DNA from: Argentina anserina | Lineage: Eukaryota; Streptophyta; Magnoliopsida; Rosales; Rosaceae | Length of the DNA: 64,000 bases | Direction: 5' to 3' | Assembly: GCF_933775445.1 (NCBI RefSeq) | Contig: NC_065877.1 | Coordinates: forward strand, 7,130,001 to 7,194,000 | In this document: piece by piece, positions 1 to 11,799 of the stretch | How the letters are laid out: every line of letters starts with the position of its first letter | Position numbering within the stretch: position 1 is the first letter of the stretch | Notes under the pieces: generated by a model | Seen by the model: only the letters and a program-made list of their open reading frames with translations | What the model was told of the DNA's origin: nothing | Database searches by the model: none | Made by a program: the position numbers and the translations under genes

Positions 1-5
1 TCAAG

Positions 6-2245
6 ATGCCGCCAACTAGTAAGGGTTGGAATAAACAGATGCAGAAAGAGAGAGATGACCAACTAGCTCGTGAGTTGGCTGAGCAGTACTCTAGTTCTTC
101 TAACATTGTGCCTCCACCGGGTTCAACACCCCCTGTCCCTCCCCCACTGCTAGATGAAAATTCAGCCCCTCCTTCATCAATTTCTGTTACTCATAATGAC
201 TGCTTATTGAAGCCACAAAGAGTTGTCGGCGGAAAAAACCTGCCGAAGGAGGTAATGTTACAACACCCGAATCAAATTTTGAAAGTTAACAACTTATTTT
301 GTTATTCTAAATGATAAATTCCTAAGTTATCTAAACATTGTACTGCAGCACCTCCCCCCAAACGCACTCGTGGGTTGGTGACGGGCCTGAAGGCTCAGAA
401 GATTGTAGAGAGCACTGGACGGAAGATCAAAGTCATTTGGGACCCTAATTTCCTGAATGGCCCGATGAACGCTAGCGTACACAGTATGTTGACTCACGAT
501 ATTGGCCACATCGTACGAGACTCCATTGCTTTGATGAAGCCTTCTTGGAAGGCGCTTGACAATGAAGAGAAGAAGAAGGTTCCAGCGGAACTCTCGGTAA
601 AATGTTAATTTCAAATCTATCTATTTATTTATGATCGTTTTCACATGTCTTCATTGTCATTGTTTCTTTTTTGTAAAAGGTCTATTATGAGTTCAACTTT
701 GGCGTCTCGTCTCTAGAGTGGGGATGGATAAGCAAGATTGCCGACACTGCTTACAGGAACTTCAAGTGCGATATTAAAGCTGAATGGGAAAAAGATGGCG
801 ACGAGGATGTACCAGCGGAGTTCCTGCATAGGTTGGACCAGTGGCAGTATCTCTGTAGCCACTTTAAGTCTGATAAATTTCAGGTTAGTTATTTATATAA
901 ATGTGATGATTTTAGAAACATGCTGGACAATTTCATTTATATATGAAAAGTTTTATGTTTTGGTTCACAGAAACAATCTTGTGCCAACAAGAGTAACCGA
1001 CATAAGAAGACTTTACACCACAAGACTGGGGCAAAGTCTTTCATTCGCAGTGCGGAAGAGCTTAGAGCCCAGGGTGACCCCATCCCGATCCTTTCTAATT
1101 ACTCTCGAGTGTATGACGCTACCAAAAATAAGGAAGCAGCAGACAATATAGTAAGTTAGTATTTAATAAAATGGTTGTTGTGGTTTATGTTTTGTGATGA
1201 AAGATGGGACTGATATTATTTAAAAAATCTCATACTATGGTTGCATTTTGTATGATGAGTTTATGATGTTTGTTATGATAATCTAGATTTATGTCCTTGT
1301 TTGTGGGTGTACAAGCATGTTAGATCACAAATATAATAGTAATCATATTGATGTATGTATGTCGGTTTTGTGCTTTTGATTTGAGCACAATATGACCAGA
1401 TCTGGTCCAGTAATCTTTGCACATACTGTACCATAGTTGCCTTTGATTTGAGCATAGTTTCCTTTATCACTTCTATAATTCTATTTATCTATCACACAAC
1501 TTTGTCAGGATATATGTGCCTTACTAGTTTTTCCCTTTGGTATAAGAGCTGAATTCCATCATGTGTTTGTTTTCTGCTCAGACAAAATATTTAGATATCT
1601 AAGGGCTACCTAGCAATACTTAAAAGAAAACAACTGTTACCTGCACTGCCAAGAGTCCTAGAAAGCACGGTTTGTCAAAAAGATGAGCCAACAATAAATG
1701 CTTTGTATCTCCCTGAGCACAACATTATGAAAGTTTGATGTCACAAGCCAACATTCACACACTAGAAGTTTAATATGCAGAAGAAGATTAATGAGGAGTT
1801 CAACAAGGTGATGAGAGAGGTGAAGGAGAAGCATCCTGACCATCCGGAGGAGATGTATATAAACTATTTTGACGTTCCCACTCAAGCTCAAGTTCTTCGA
1901 GATGCACTGGGACATCGGAACAATGGTCATATTCGGGGGTTGGGAGGAGCATGCAGCTTTGGTGTGACTTCTTCATCACATGTTTCAGCCTCATGTCGCC
2001 AATCAGCTGTCATGATTGATGAGGAGGTCGAACAAGCTAAACAAGAAGCCCAAGAAGCGAAGGAGGAGGCTCGGAAGGCAAGAGAGGAATTTGTACAAGC
2101 CAATGAGAAGCTCAAGTGGGTGATGAACTTCATGTTGGAGACATTTGGATGTGAGCCACCATCATTCCCGCCTCAGCATCAGCCTCCCTCAAATGAAGAT
2201 GAGGATGAAGGTGGTGAGAATGGTTCCCTTAGCATTCCTAGTTGA
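6..2245 (+). CDS. Plant transposase (Transposase_24 / En-Spm accessory protein-like), multi-exon, 5' end uncertain
   Basis: Likely exons are 6-251, 349-596, 680-883, 971-1150 and 1781-2245. The third and fourth give the typical Transposase_24 block (YYEFNFG, then EFLHRLDQWQYLCSHF, then a KTLHHKTGAKSF stretch). The last exon encodes NYFDVPTQ followed by an Ala/Glu/Lys-rich heptad region (about 2010-2110) that looks like a coiled coil, and an acidic C-terminus. The family is the accessory protein of CACTA elements, probably binding the terminal repeats. The first two exons do not join in phase with the obvious GT/AG pair, so either another splice site is used or the gene is decaying. The start at 6 is the first ATG in the window and may not be the real start. 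The intron at 1151-1780 is long and shows no other feature. Confidence 0.65.
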
Positions 2246-2559
2246 ATTGCTTAATTGCTTAAACTGTGTACTGTGTACTAGCCTAGCACTATAATTTTTT
2301 GTACAGAGGTAGATCATCCTCTATATATGATCTTTTGTATATGATATATAGGTGTAGATCACCATCTAAACTCAATGATCTACAAAAACTTTCTTGCTAG
2401 CTAGGTAATTGTACTCAAGGGACCCTTTATATATATATATGATAATCTTGTTTAAAATTGAGCATTCACATCAATATTTGATTTATTATATTAGATTCAA
2501 ATTATAATCCATTTAATACAAATTATATATAATTATTAAAAATAAATAAGAACAGTAAG

Positions 2560-3028
2560 GTGACAAACTCTTCTTGTTGGCTTATATTTCGTCGTCTTAC
2601 ACCTAAGTTAACGACAAATTTCGTAACTATAGATCATCAAAATTCGTTGGCTAACAAACATGGTGACGACAATAAGTTGTCGTCTAAGTACTGCAATTCG
2701 TCATCTTAGATATCAGGTGACATAATACATCTCGTCACTTAGGAATTACACCTTGTCCCTTTAGTAGTAACGCGACAACAAATATGTCGTCATTTAAGTA
2801 TTAAAATTTCGTCATCTTAGTAAAAACGTGACGGGCGTAGTTTTGACATCTTACCTGTGAGCTTAGGCGACGAAATACCTAATATCGTCATCTAAGTACT
2901 TGGGTGACAGCGTCTACTTGACGAAACTTAGATGACAAAAATTTCGTCGCCTAATGACGTAAGACGACGAAAATAAGATCTTAGGCGATGAAATATCGTT
3001 GTCATCTAAGTCATTAATTCTGGTAGTG
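2560..3028. repeat. CACTA subterminal repeat array plus terminal inverted repeat
   Basis: At least a dozen copies of a roughly 10-bp motif (CGTCATCTTAG, CGTCGTCTTA, CTTAGGCGACGAAA and close variants) occur in direct and inverted orientation, for example near 2590, 2699, 2811, 2887, 2946, 2960 and 2999. The array ends with the terminal repeat at 3017-3028. Such motifs are the binding sites of the element-encoded DNA-binding protein in the En/Spm family. Binding here is inference. Confidence 0.8.
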
Positions 3029-4726
3029 TGTCCGGCCAAGGCTAGGTTCCGACATGCCAACACGTCCGAAGACAAAAAAAAACGTTTTAACATAACTCAA
3101 GTTAAAACCACGTACTAAACAATCCTCACATGTTATTGTACAAAAACCAAACAACTCATGCTCAAATAAAATATATATCAATGCTATAAATGAACTTATT
3201 TGAAAACGCGAATATGACAGTATATAATATAACAACCCATATATATGTATCGATTTTACCAATTATACATATACACAACCCACTATATTATATACATATC
3301 ATAGTTCAATATTTTAAAATAAGCGTAATTATGAATCACCGCTAAGGGTAGATTCGTCATTGTGAGATTTTACTCACCTTATTTTCCTGAGCGTAATTTT
3401 CTACAATTCCGAAAGCAAATCCTTTACTTATTTCGTCGATCACCTAGATTAGATAAGATGTGATTAGAAACGTTACGTAAAACCTCAAATGCCGAAATAG
3501 TATTATTTACCGTTTTACGAAATTACTGTTCACATAAATACTATTCACGTATTATGGTTCAAAACTTTTCATAAACGTATTGTTTATGTATTACTTTTCA
3601 TATACGTACTAATCCATCGTAAATACTGTTTCAGTAAATATTAATTACCGATTTACCTTGCAGAAAAATTACTTTTACAAGTACTGTACGTAAATTACTT
3701 TTACATTTTTACTGTACATAATTACTTTTTACATTTACCGTACAGAAATCACTTTTTACAAAAAGTTACTATTCGAAATTTACTGTTCACGCGCCGCCGA
3801 TTCCAAAACCGGCGCGTAGCTCGCCCACCGCCGCTCAAAACCCTTCCTTCTCTTCCCTCACCTCCTCCTCCTCTAATACTCCTCCAAATCGACCCAAATC
3901 AACCACAATCAACCACAATAATCACATTAAACCAACCCTTACGTAGATTGAACCTTGAAACCGCCGGATTGTCGCCGGAGAAGCTCGAGATGCCGGCGGG
4001 GTCGACTTTTCAGAGGGAATCTGCTACGGCTTGGATTGAGTTCCAAATCGATCGTAGAAGGCGTTGGAGGATGAGGCGCGGTGGAGTGGAACAATCGCCA
4101 AGTGCTTGCGTCGCCGGAGGTGGAGTTTGGACGGCGGAGGAGGTCGCAGAGCCTCGGGTTGTCGTGCTGCGTCACAGCGGCGAGGGAGGACGCATCCTGC
4201 TCCGGGTTTGTTGCGGTCGAGCTTGCGGAGGTCGTGGATGTGGCTGTGAGAGCCACAGAGGCCGGGGTGTGGAGATCGCTGGCGAAGGTGAGAGGAAGGG
4301 AGAGAGAATCGGGGAGAGAGAGAGAGAGAGAAGGTTGCGGGGGAGAGAGAGGGAAAATAGGGTTTCTGTTTTTGGAAACCCTAATTCCTTAAAATTTTCT
4401 TTTATACTTCTTCCAAAATCGGAAACTAACTTCCGTCGCTAATAACTTTCACGTACGACGTCCGATTAGAACGGTGACGTGTCCACGCAATCGTATCGAC
4501 GAGCTCTACAACTTTCGTGAAGACAGTTTTTGAAAACGAACGACGGTGTAAAAGTTGACTCTCGCGTCTCGGAAACATAACCTTTTTCCAATTTAGCTTT
4601 CCGAAGACGGTTTTGTTTTTGATTCGACATCGTCGTGAAACGAGAAAATGCAATTTATTAAATTTACTAAGTTTATAAATTTTTACAAATTCGTACAAAT
4701 TGAAACAAAAAAATCGAATTATTACA
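3029..4726 (-). mobile_element. Partial Ty3/gypsy LTR (reverse orientation), interrupted by the CACTA element
   Basis: From 3032 the sequence (CGGCCAAGGCTAGGTTCCGA) matches the middle of the LTRs at 52016-55059 and 58429-61360 in the same reverse orientation. It runs to ATTATTACA at 4718-4726, the LTR terminus. It contains the same landmarks: the AT-rich ACGTACGTAAATT region, a GC-rich proline/arginine-like stretch (3785-4340), a GA-rich tract (4310-4345) and the TTCCGTCGCTAATAACTTT block. The rest of the LTR, and any internal region, would lie left of the CACTA element and outside the window, so solo LTR versus full element cannot be decided. Reading frames at 3948-4442 are LTR sequence, not a gene. 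Confidence 0.8.
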
Positions 4727-6451
4727 TTTAGCATATTAAAAATCAGTTCCTCAATCTCCAAGATGAACATAAAATGTAGAATAATTTTGTAGTGTTGTGT
4801 ATATAAATCTGTAGTGTAACCTTATCAATTTAAGCCAACCAGAAAAGAATGACACAACCAAAAACAGCACAAACAAAGACAGTACTGTCATCTGTAACAG
4901 CCATATGTAATATGATGCGATCAGTTTATGATAAAAGCAAGCACGTGATGAAGTCTCATTGTGTCTGAAACTCTGAATAAAATGTACCAGTATATGCATC
5001 ATGATGAAGCCGGTGCGATCTACCAACCCTTAACCCAATGGTTCTGTACTAGCAGTGGGAGATGTCGTAATGTGTGTCCCAATAGAACCAGAGAGACTGT
5101 GCCCCTGTGCCACAAAACAAAAGCTAGAGAAAATGGGGTCTCAAAAATTGTCTCAGCAGGGCAAGTGGGTTTTCTTTTAATCCCCCATTACTTTCTACTT
5201 TCTAGCATCTCATATCATGCACATCATCTTTAGATTCCTTGATATTTAATCTGGAGAAAACTTAATTGTATGTAGGTAGTATTATTGGACTGGCCCCTTT
5301 TCATAAAGCCAGCATGAAATCTTTGCAGCTTTCATATTAGACTTTGCATATGAGAATATTAGAAAAAATTACAAAAAAAAGATTGGGCAAAATTGTATCA
5401 TCTAGAGTAGATTATGATAAATGCTCTCATTAAAAAATGGAAATTAATAAAATTTGTAAGACAAGCTCATAATCATAGCATGCGCATGACAAGTTGTGAA
5501 GCTAAATCTATATTATCATATTCCAGAGGATCTGTTGATAGACATCATATGGTTTTATTTAATACCGAAAGAATGAAGTTTAGCCATAAAAATGAATTCA
5601 GGTGATTAAACTAACGTGCACCGTTTTGTTTCTATATCATAAATTTTTGTCCCCATGTCAAGTTACAACCTCAGACCTCATTTTCCTATTATAAACTGGG
5701 ATAGTGGGTTTGAACTTTGTATAGTGCATAATGACCAAAGAAATTGCATAGTGCTAGCATTGAAGCCTGTTCCCCTTGGCATTTTGAGACTTGAGATTCC
5801 TATCAACTTGGTACTAAACAATTAGCTTAGAAGTTTCTTGACATGCTAAACTTGCATCAATTGAGGGTTAAGTTTGGTTTAACCCACCCAGTGAGCACCC
5901 TACCTAATCTTTTTCTCTGGATAACACTTTACTTCAACAAGGATTTTAATTTCCAACAAATTTCAATAAAAAGTAAAAGAAGGATAAAGGCAAAAGCAAT
6001 CAGTGAAGTTTACCTGTTTGTATCATGAAGAAGACAATGCACACACAGTGTCACAACTCATAAGTACGTCGATAAAACGGGCAAAGTTGCTAGTATCCAA
6101 ATTCTGAGCGTTGTTTGTACTCCATCTTCTATATCCCAATAATTGCACATCTTATTCCTTATGCAGAAACTTACAGTAACCCTTTTGCTGCTTTATGTCA
6201 CTCTCTTCATCTTTCGTATGTGATGGCCCATGTGCCCTATTAATCTATTGACTACATTCTTCATTGCTGATTGCTCTAAGAAACAAACCTATCATCTCTT
6301 TCAGATTCAACAAAAACCATCTATACCATGCTTAGACTTTCCTCATAGGACAGCCCCACATTTTCCATCCCGGCCACCAGCCTCATTCAAAACCCTCTTC
6401 CTTAGTTTCAACAACTGTGTGGATCCAAATGCTTTGAAGCTTGCACCTGAC
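4727..6451. other. Intergenic region upstream of the first LecRK
   Basis: AT-rich sequence with no convincing coding region. Short open frames (for example 4961-5233, 5414-5605) lack recognisable domains. The last few hundred bases should hold the promoter of the LecRK that starts at 6452. No clear TATA box was picked out. Confidence 0.5.
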
Positions 6452-8482
6452 ATGGCAGCTCCTCTGATATTGTTCTGTGCTCTTCTGCTGCTCTCAATAA
6501 CAGCTTCATCTCAGGTCAGTGAGCTCTTCTTCCCTGGTTTTAAACATGTGGGCACCAACCTCACCTTGGATGGAATAGCAGAGTTTGAAGATGATCTTGG
6601 CATTCTCAAATTGACCAATGACACCAGTAGACTAATGGGGAGTGCCTTTTACGCTTCACCAATTCGGTTCAAGAACTCCACAAATGGCAAGGCCTTCTCT
6701 TTTTCCACTTCATTTGCTTTCACCATAGTTCCAGAGTATCCAAAGCTCGGTGGCCACGGCTTTGCTTTCACAATAGCACCATCTAAGGATCTCAACTCTC
6801 TGCCTAGCCAATATCTAGGTCTCTTCAATCGCAGTGATATTGGCAACACAACCACACACATCTTTGCAATCGAATTCGACACAGTTCAAGACTTTGAATT
6901 TGGAGACATTAACGACAACCATGTTGGGATCGACCTCAACAGCTTGAAATCCAACGCCTCAGCTGATGCTGGTTATTACACAGATGCTACAACCAAACAG
7001 AAATTCAATCTCAAGTGTGGGAAAGCCATCCAAGCTTGGGTAGACTACGATTCAGTTCAAAATGTAATTAATGTTACAGTTTCACCACTTTCTTCCAAAC
7101 CCAAAAACCCACTTCTTTCTTTCCATGTAGATCTCTCACCGATATTCGAAGAGTTTATGTATATTGGATTCTCAGCTTCAACAGGTCTACTTGCTAGCTC
7201 CCACTACGTTCTCGGCTGGAGCTTCAAGATCAACGGACAACCTCAACCTCTTCATTTGGCCTCTCTCCCCCATATCCCTGTACCCAAGAATCACCACACA
7301 GCTACAAAAATCGGAGTCTCGATCGCAGCCATTGCTCTGGCTCTGTCTGCAATTTCCATAACCATCTACGTCTACATCAAGAAGCTCAAGAACGCCGAGC
7401 CAATCGAGTCATGGGAGCTCGAGCTCGGCCCACACAGATACTCCTATCAAGAACTGAAGAAAGCCACGAAAGGGTTCAGAGGGAAAGAGCTTCTGGGAGA
7501 AGGCGGGTTCGGGCAAGTGTTCAAAGGAACACTCCCCAACTCCAAAACCCTTGTCGCCGTCAAACGTATCTCGAATGATTCCAAACAGGGGTTAAAGGAG
7601 TTCGTGGCGGAAATCGCTAGCATTGGTCGGCTCCGACATAGGAACCTTGTTCAGTTACTAGGTTGGTGTCGAAGAAGAGGTGACCTAATGCTGGTCTATG
7701 ACTACATGGAAAATGGGAGCTTGGATGCTTATTTATTTGATGAGCCGAGAATGGTGTTGAGTTGGGAGCAGAGGTTTGGGATCATAAAGGGGATTGCTTC
7801 GGCGCTTCATTATTTGCATGAAGAATTTGAGCAAGTTGTGATTCACAGAGATGTGAAGGCGAGCAATGTGTTGCTGGATAGTGAAATGAATGGGAGGCTT
7901 GGGGACTTTGGGTTGGCGAGGCTGCATGAACACGGGTCGAACTCGAATACGACTCGGGTCGTGGGCACGCTCGGGTATTTGGCTCCGGAGTTGCCGAGAA
8001 CCGGGAAGGCGAGTACGGGCTCGGATGTGTACGCGTTTGGGGCGCTTTTGCTGGAGGTGGTCTGCGGGCGAAGGCCCATTGAGCCCAACGCGAAGCCCGA
8101 GGAGTTGGTTTTGGTGGATTGGGTTTGGAATTTGTATAGAGATGGGAAGGTGCTTGAGGTGGTGGATCCTAGGCTTGATGGGATTTACGATGTGGAGGAG
8201 GTGGTGATGGTGGTGAAGTTGGGTTTGATGTGCTCGGCCCATGGGCCGAGGGCGAGGCCCAATATGAGGCTTGTGGTGAGGTATTTGGATGGGGAGGTTG
8301 AGATTCCGGAGGAGGTAAAACGGCCGAGTGGGGCTAATGTTCTCAGATTTGATGACTTTGTGAGCTCGTTTGCGTCATCTTCTTCGTTTGATAAGGTGAG
8401 TTGCTACTCAAATAGAGAAATGGATGCTAGCTTTTCTCTGTCTACATCGCCGGTCTATCTTCTTCACGGGCAAACTAGATAG
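6452..8482 (+). CDS. L-type lectin-domain receptor kinase, LecRK-S.4-like, intronless
   Basis: A 676-residue membrane receptor kinase. The upstream in-frame ATG at 6230 adds 74 residues of low-complexity leader, so I chose the ATG at 6452, which opens directly into a hydrophobic signal peptide (residues 1-21). A legume-lectin domain follows (about 24-265) with the conserved metal-site region FAIEFDT and [11 protein letters not shown] single membrane helix lies at about 285-307. The kinase domain (about 345-620) has LGEGGFG, the VAVKR lysine, [18 protein letters not shown] and the GTLGYLAPE activation segment, so it should be active. The substrate and ligand are unknown. In the family these receptors sense extracellular signals such as damage nucleotides or link wall and membrane. 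The GWCRRR and RRPIEPNAKPEELV regions resemble Arabidopsis LecRK-S.4. It is a single exon, unlike the two neighbouring LecRKs. Confidence 0.93.
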   Translation: MAAPLILFCALLLLSITASSQVSELFFPGFKHVGTNLTLDGIAEFEDDLGILKLTNDTSRLMGSAFYASPIRFKNSTNGKAFSFSTSFAFTIVPEYPKLGGHGFAFTIAPSKDLNSLPSQYLGLFNRSDIGNTTTHIFAIEFDTVQDFEFGDINDNHVGIDLNSLKSNASADAGYYTDATTKQKFNLKCGKAIQAWVDYDSVQNVINVTVSPLSSKPKNPLLSFHVDLSPIFEEFMYIGFSASTGLLASSHYVLGWSFKINGQPQPLHLASLPHIPVPKNHHTATKIGVSIAAIALALSAISITIYVYIKKLKNAEPIESWELELGPHRYSYQELKKATKGFRGKELLGEGGFGQVFKGTLPNSKTLVAVKRISNDSKQGLKEFVAEIASIGRLRHRNLVQLLGWCRRRGDLMLVYDYMENGSLDAYLFDEPRMVLSWEQRFGIIKGIASALHYLHEEFEQVVIHRDVKASNVLLDSEMNGRLGDFGLARLHEHGSNSNTTRVVGTLGYLAPELPRTGKASTGSDVYAFGALLLEVVCGRRPIEPNAKPEELVLVDWVWNLYRDGKVLEVVDPRLDGIYDVEEVVMVVKLGLMCSAHGPRARPNMRLVVRYLDGEVEIPEEVKRPSGANVLRFDDFVSSFASSSSFDKVSCYSNREMDASFSLSTSPVYLLHGQTR

Positions 8483-9191
8483 AATTCAGATTTTATATTT
8501 TGTATAATTTGTGTTTGTGTTTGTGATTTCTTTTATGAGTTTTGTTGATGAAATGATCACAAGAATGAAAATTTACATGCAAATATTTGAAACCAAGTTC
8601 CTAACTAAGGAACATAAGTATAAATAGTTTCTTTAAACAATTTCATGTACAGTATTTGATCCTACAGTGTTTGTAAAGTTTTTATTAGAGGGTAAATGAC
8701 CATTTACTTGATCATATACTTTTGAGTTAATAGTGGCCAACTGGTTGGTAATTAGTAAATGAGCATTTACTTGATCATACATTCTTCATTAATCGTGAGT
8801 CCTAGCAATCTAGCATCATCGCTCATTTCGTATTGCTCAATAGAATTGTGTGTGCCTTTTCCGATTTGCTACTTGCAATTAAGGACGGATCGGACCCCAG
8901 CAAGCCAACAAACCGGTCCGCCATTGTTCTGCTAGAACAAGGAAGTTCGTCCAAAGTTTTTTCAAAAATTAACAGCACAGTTTATGATGGAAGGTGCTAT
9001 GCTATTACTAAAGCGGGGCACGAAGTTTATCTTCTTTTTTTTGATAGAGTTTATGACGAAGTTTTTCCCATTCCCGTAAGCTGATCTTTTACGGGAATTA
9101 CGGGGCAATGTTCACCTCAGTTATAAAATGGCATTTATGAAAATTCAAATTCTTGTACTTAGTAGTTAGTAGGGTGATTAACTCGGTGAGT
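8483..9191. other. Intergenic region between LecRK genes 1 and 2
   Basis: 3' flank of the first LecRK and distal promoter of the second. The phrase CATTTACTTGATCATA occurs twice (near 8701 and 8765). An open frame at 8833-9084 has no recognisable domain and no splice or homology support. Nothing else seen. Confidence 0.5.
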
Positions 9192-9225
9192 ATGACAGTA
9201 TGACAATGACAGTCAACGGTTGACT
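9192..9225 (+). promoter_or_regulatory. TGAC-core cluster with an inverted W-box pair
   Basis: Several TGAC cores lie within 34 bases, ending in AGTCAACGGTTGACT (9211-9225), where TTGACT and its inverse AGTCAA flank a 3-bp spacer. TTGAC(C/T) is the WRKY-factor W-box. The cluster lies about 210 bp upstream of the start codon of the second LecRK, consistent with defence-responsive regulation. That role is inferred from the motif alone. Confidence 0.5.
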
Positions 9226-9432
9226 CCAAGTGTAAGTCATATCCACTCGATTAGTTTTTCCATGAAAAATATTAAAATAGTGTTGGCTCCATGCATCGAT
9301 ATTAATTTGGCTGGTTGGTGAGTAGGTCTAGTATCCAATCACTCGATCAGCAGATGCAAAGACTTGTGTTGCAAGGTCTGAAATTTCAAGCTAGGGATAA
9401 AGAATTAAGAACATCAGTATAGATAACTAGCC

Positions 9433-11675
9433 ATGTTTTTTCTGTTTTTTAAGCTTGTAATAATTCTTGAAGTACTAATCATAGCGGCGGCTAAAGATCT
9501 CGACTTCGTGTACAATGGTTTCGCGTCTGCTGCATATATCTGGCAAGACGGCCCCGGTGGGGGAGTTGCGATTGATAGTAGTGTAAAGCAAGAAATGAGT
9601 CATACCTTCTACGCCAAGCCAGTAACCTTCAAAAATGACTCATCATCCAGTTCAGAAGCTTTCTCCTTCTCTACCACTTTCGTCTTCGCTATCAGATCAC
9701 AGTACAAAACTCTCAGTGGCCACGGACTCGCCTTTGTTATCTCTCCAACTCTAGGACGTCCCGGAGCTCTTCCAAGCCAATACTTGGGCCTTTTTAATGC
9801 CGATAACAATGGGAATATGAGCAATCATGTTTTTGCTGTGGAGCTTGACACGATTCAGAACACGGAGTTCAATGATATCAATGACAATCATGTTGGGATC
9901 GATATCAACGGATTGATCTCTGTAAACTCAGCACCAGCAGGATACTATGTTAACAATGGAAGATCAAGGTACCTGAAGAATTTGACCCTCATCAGCGGTC
10001 ATCCAATGAAAGTTTGGGTCGAATATGATGGTACCCGGAAGCAAATTAATGTTACTTTGGCTCCAATTGATGGTAAGAAACCACAAGTTCCGCTCTTGTC
10101 TTTGAAATTTGACCTTTCCCCAATTCTTAATCAAATTATGTATGTTGGCTTTTCCGCATCCACGGGCTCAATCACGACATTCCATTATGTTTTGGGCTGG
10201 AGCTTTAGGATGAATGGCCAAGCTAAAGAACTTGATCCTTCACAACTTCCCAATTTGCCTAGCACTATGGTAGGAGCTATAGATATACATAAGAAAGTGT
10301 CTAAACTTCTGACCTTAGGTGTGCCTGTGATGTCTGTGAGTTCAGTTATGCTTGTGATTTCTCTTGTGGTTTTTGTCATAAGAAGGAAGAAGTATGCAGA
10401 ACTACTCGAAGATTGGGAGCTTGAGTATGGGCCTCAAAGGTTTAAATACGAAGAATTGTATAAAGCCACTAAAGGGTTTGGAAAAAAAATGCTCTTGGGT
10501 GTTGGGGGATTTGGTGAGGTCTATAGAGGTGTATTACCAAGCTCTAAGCTTGACGTTGCTGTCAAGAGAGTTTCACATAAATCAAGACAGGGCATGAAGG
10601 AATTTGTTGCGGAAATTGTTACCCTTGGCCGGGTTCGCCATCGGAATTTAGTACAACTCTTAGGGTACTGCAGGTATGGTGACATTGCGTTTATAATTTC
10701 ATTTAGGTTGGTAAAAGTAATAACAAACATCATAATTTACAAGCATACCCATTTTCATGAACTTGTTCCTTAAAATATGACACATGAAACCAGTTAGTAT
10801 AAAAGACCGACGGATGTCAATTTTCAATACTCAATTCCTTTTGATAATTATGTTTTAGTTTATTTTGTTTAAACATCGGGGTTCATCACTTTGCTTGTAG
10901 GCGACATGGTGAATTACTTTTGGTGTATACCTACATGCCTAATGGTAGCTTAGACATGTGCCTCTACAACCAGCAGAAGATGACACTCAATTGGAGCCAG
11001 AGGTTTAAAATCATCAAGGGTGTGGCTTCAGGATTGCTTTATCTTCATGAAGAGTGGGAACAAGTAGTAATTCACAGAGATGTGAAGCCTAGCAATGTGC
11101 TACTAGACCAGGATTTAAATGGACGACTTGGAGATTTTGGACTTGCAAAATTATGTGACCATGGAACAGACCCTCATCAAACTACTCATGTAGCTGGCAC
11201 ACTTGGGTATTTAGCCCCGGAGCATGCAAGAACTGGCCGTGCCACCAGGAGCACAGATGTGTTTGCTTTCGGCGTATTTTTGCTCGAAGTTGCCTGTGGA
11301 AGAAGGCCAATAGAGGCTCAAAGACCCGAGGAGGATATCATCTTGGTTGATTACGTTCTCTCTTGCTGGAAGAGAGGTAATATTCTTGAGGCAAGAGATC
11401 AGAACTTGGGTACGGATTTTTCAGTTGGGGAAATGGAATTGGTTCTGAAGCTTGCATTGTTATGCTCACATTCACAGCCTACTGCCAGGCCAACCATGCG
11501 ACAAGTGATGCAGTATTTGGAGGGCGATATTGCTCTCCCGGAGTTATCACTTGTTCGATTTTCTTTGAGTCATCATTCATCATTTGCTCAAGATGAAGGT
11601 TTTGATCAGGATGTTGAAATGGCGCTTCAGTGTTCATATGTGCCAGAGTCGACTCTGCTCTCAGGTGGTCGCTGA
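9433..11675 (+). CDS. L-type lectin-domain receptor kinase, clade IV-like, two exons
   Basis: Exons 9433-10673 and 10901-11675 join through a GT/AG intron of 227 bp inside the YCR|RHGELLLVY region, giving 671 residues. The order is signal peptide (about 1-20), legume-lectin domain with FAVELDT and [10 protein letters not shown], membrane helix (about 293-316), and a kinase domain with LGVGGFGEVYRG, VAVKRVS, HRDVKPSNVLL, DFGLAKL and [10 protein letters not shown]. The C-terminus STLLSGGR is typical of Arabidopsis clade IV LecRKs. Compared with the paralogue at 30311, the N-terminal lectin strand is replaced by an unusual segment (residues about 33-55, YIWQDGPGGG onward), and the usual LDGIA motif is missing, so sugar-fold integrity may be affected. 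The kinase motifs are intact. It is probably a plasma-membrane receptor; the ligand is unknown. Confidence 0.92.
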
Positions 11676-11799
11676 ATCCAAATCAAGTATGCACTCACAC
11701 CCGAACAAAGCTGATGTTAATTTGTGCACTGTTATACGTGTATACTACCAATTACTTAGTGTTTGTTTTTTAAACAACTATAGAAGCTAATCACCTTGA

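Larger units (their letters stand above)
1..3028 (+). mobile_element. CACTA (En/Spm-type) DNA transposon, 3' portion, left end outside window
   Basis: The right terminus ends in ATTCTGGTAGTG (ends 3028), the reverse complement of the CACTACCAGAAT-type terminal inverted repeat of plant CACTA elements. Just inside it, from about 2560 to 3028, lies an array of short subterminal repeats in both orientations, as expected for this superfamily. The interior carries a Transposase_24-like gene. The sequence immediately outside (from 3029) is the interior of a reverse-oriented gypsy LTR, so the element inserted into that LTR. The 3-bp target duplication would be TGT (3029-3031), but the left copy lies outside the window. 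Confidence 0.85.

Noticed and set aside
6230..6451. Longer N-terminus for the first LecRK starting at the upstream in-frame ATG
   Set aside because: The extra 74 residues are not membrane-targeting and have no homology in the family, whereas the ATG at 6452 begins a proper signal peptide.
8833..9084. Possible small gene between the first two LecRKs
   Set aside because: No domain, splice signals or recognisable homologue; composition is intergenic.
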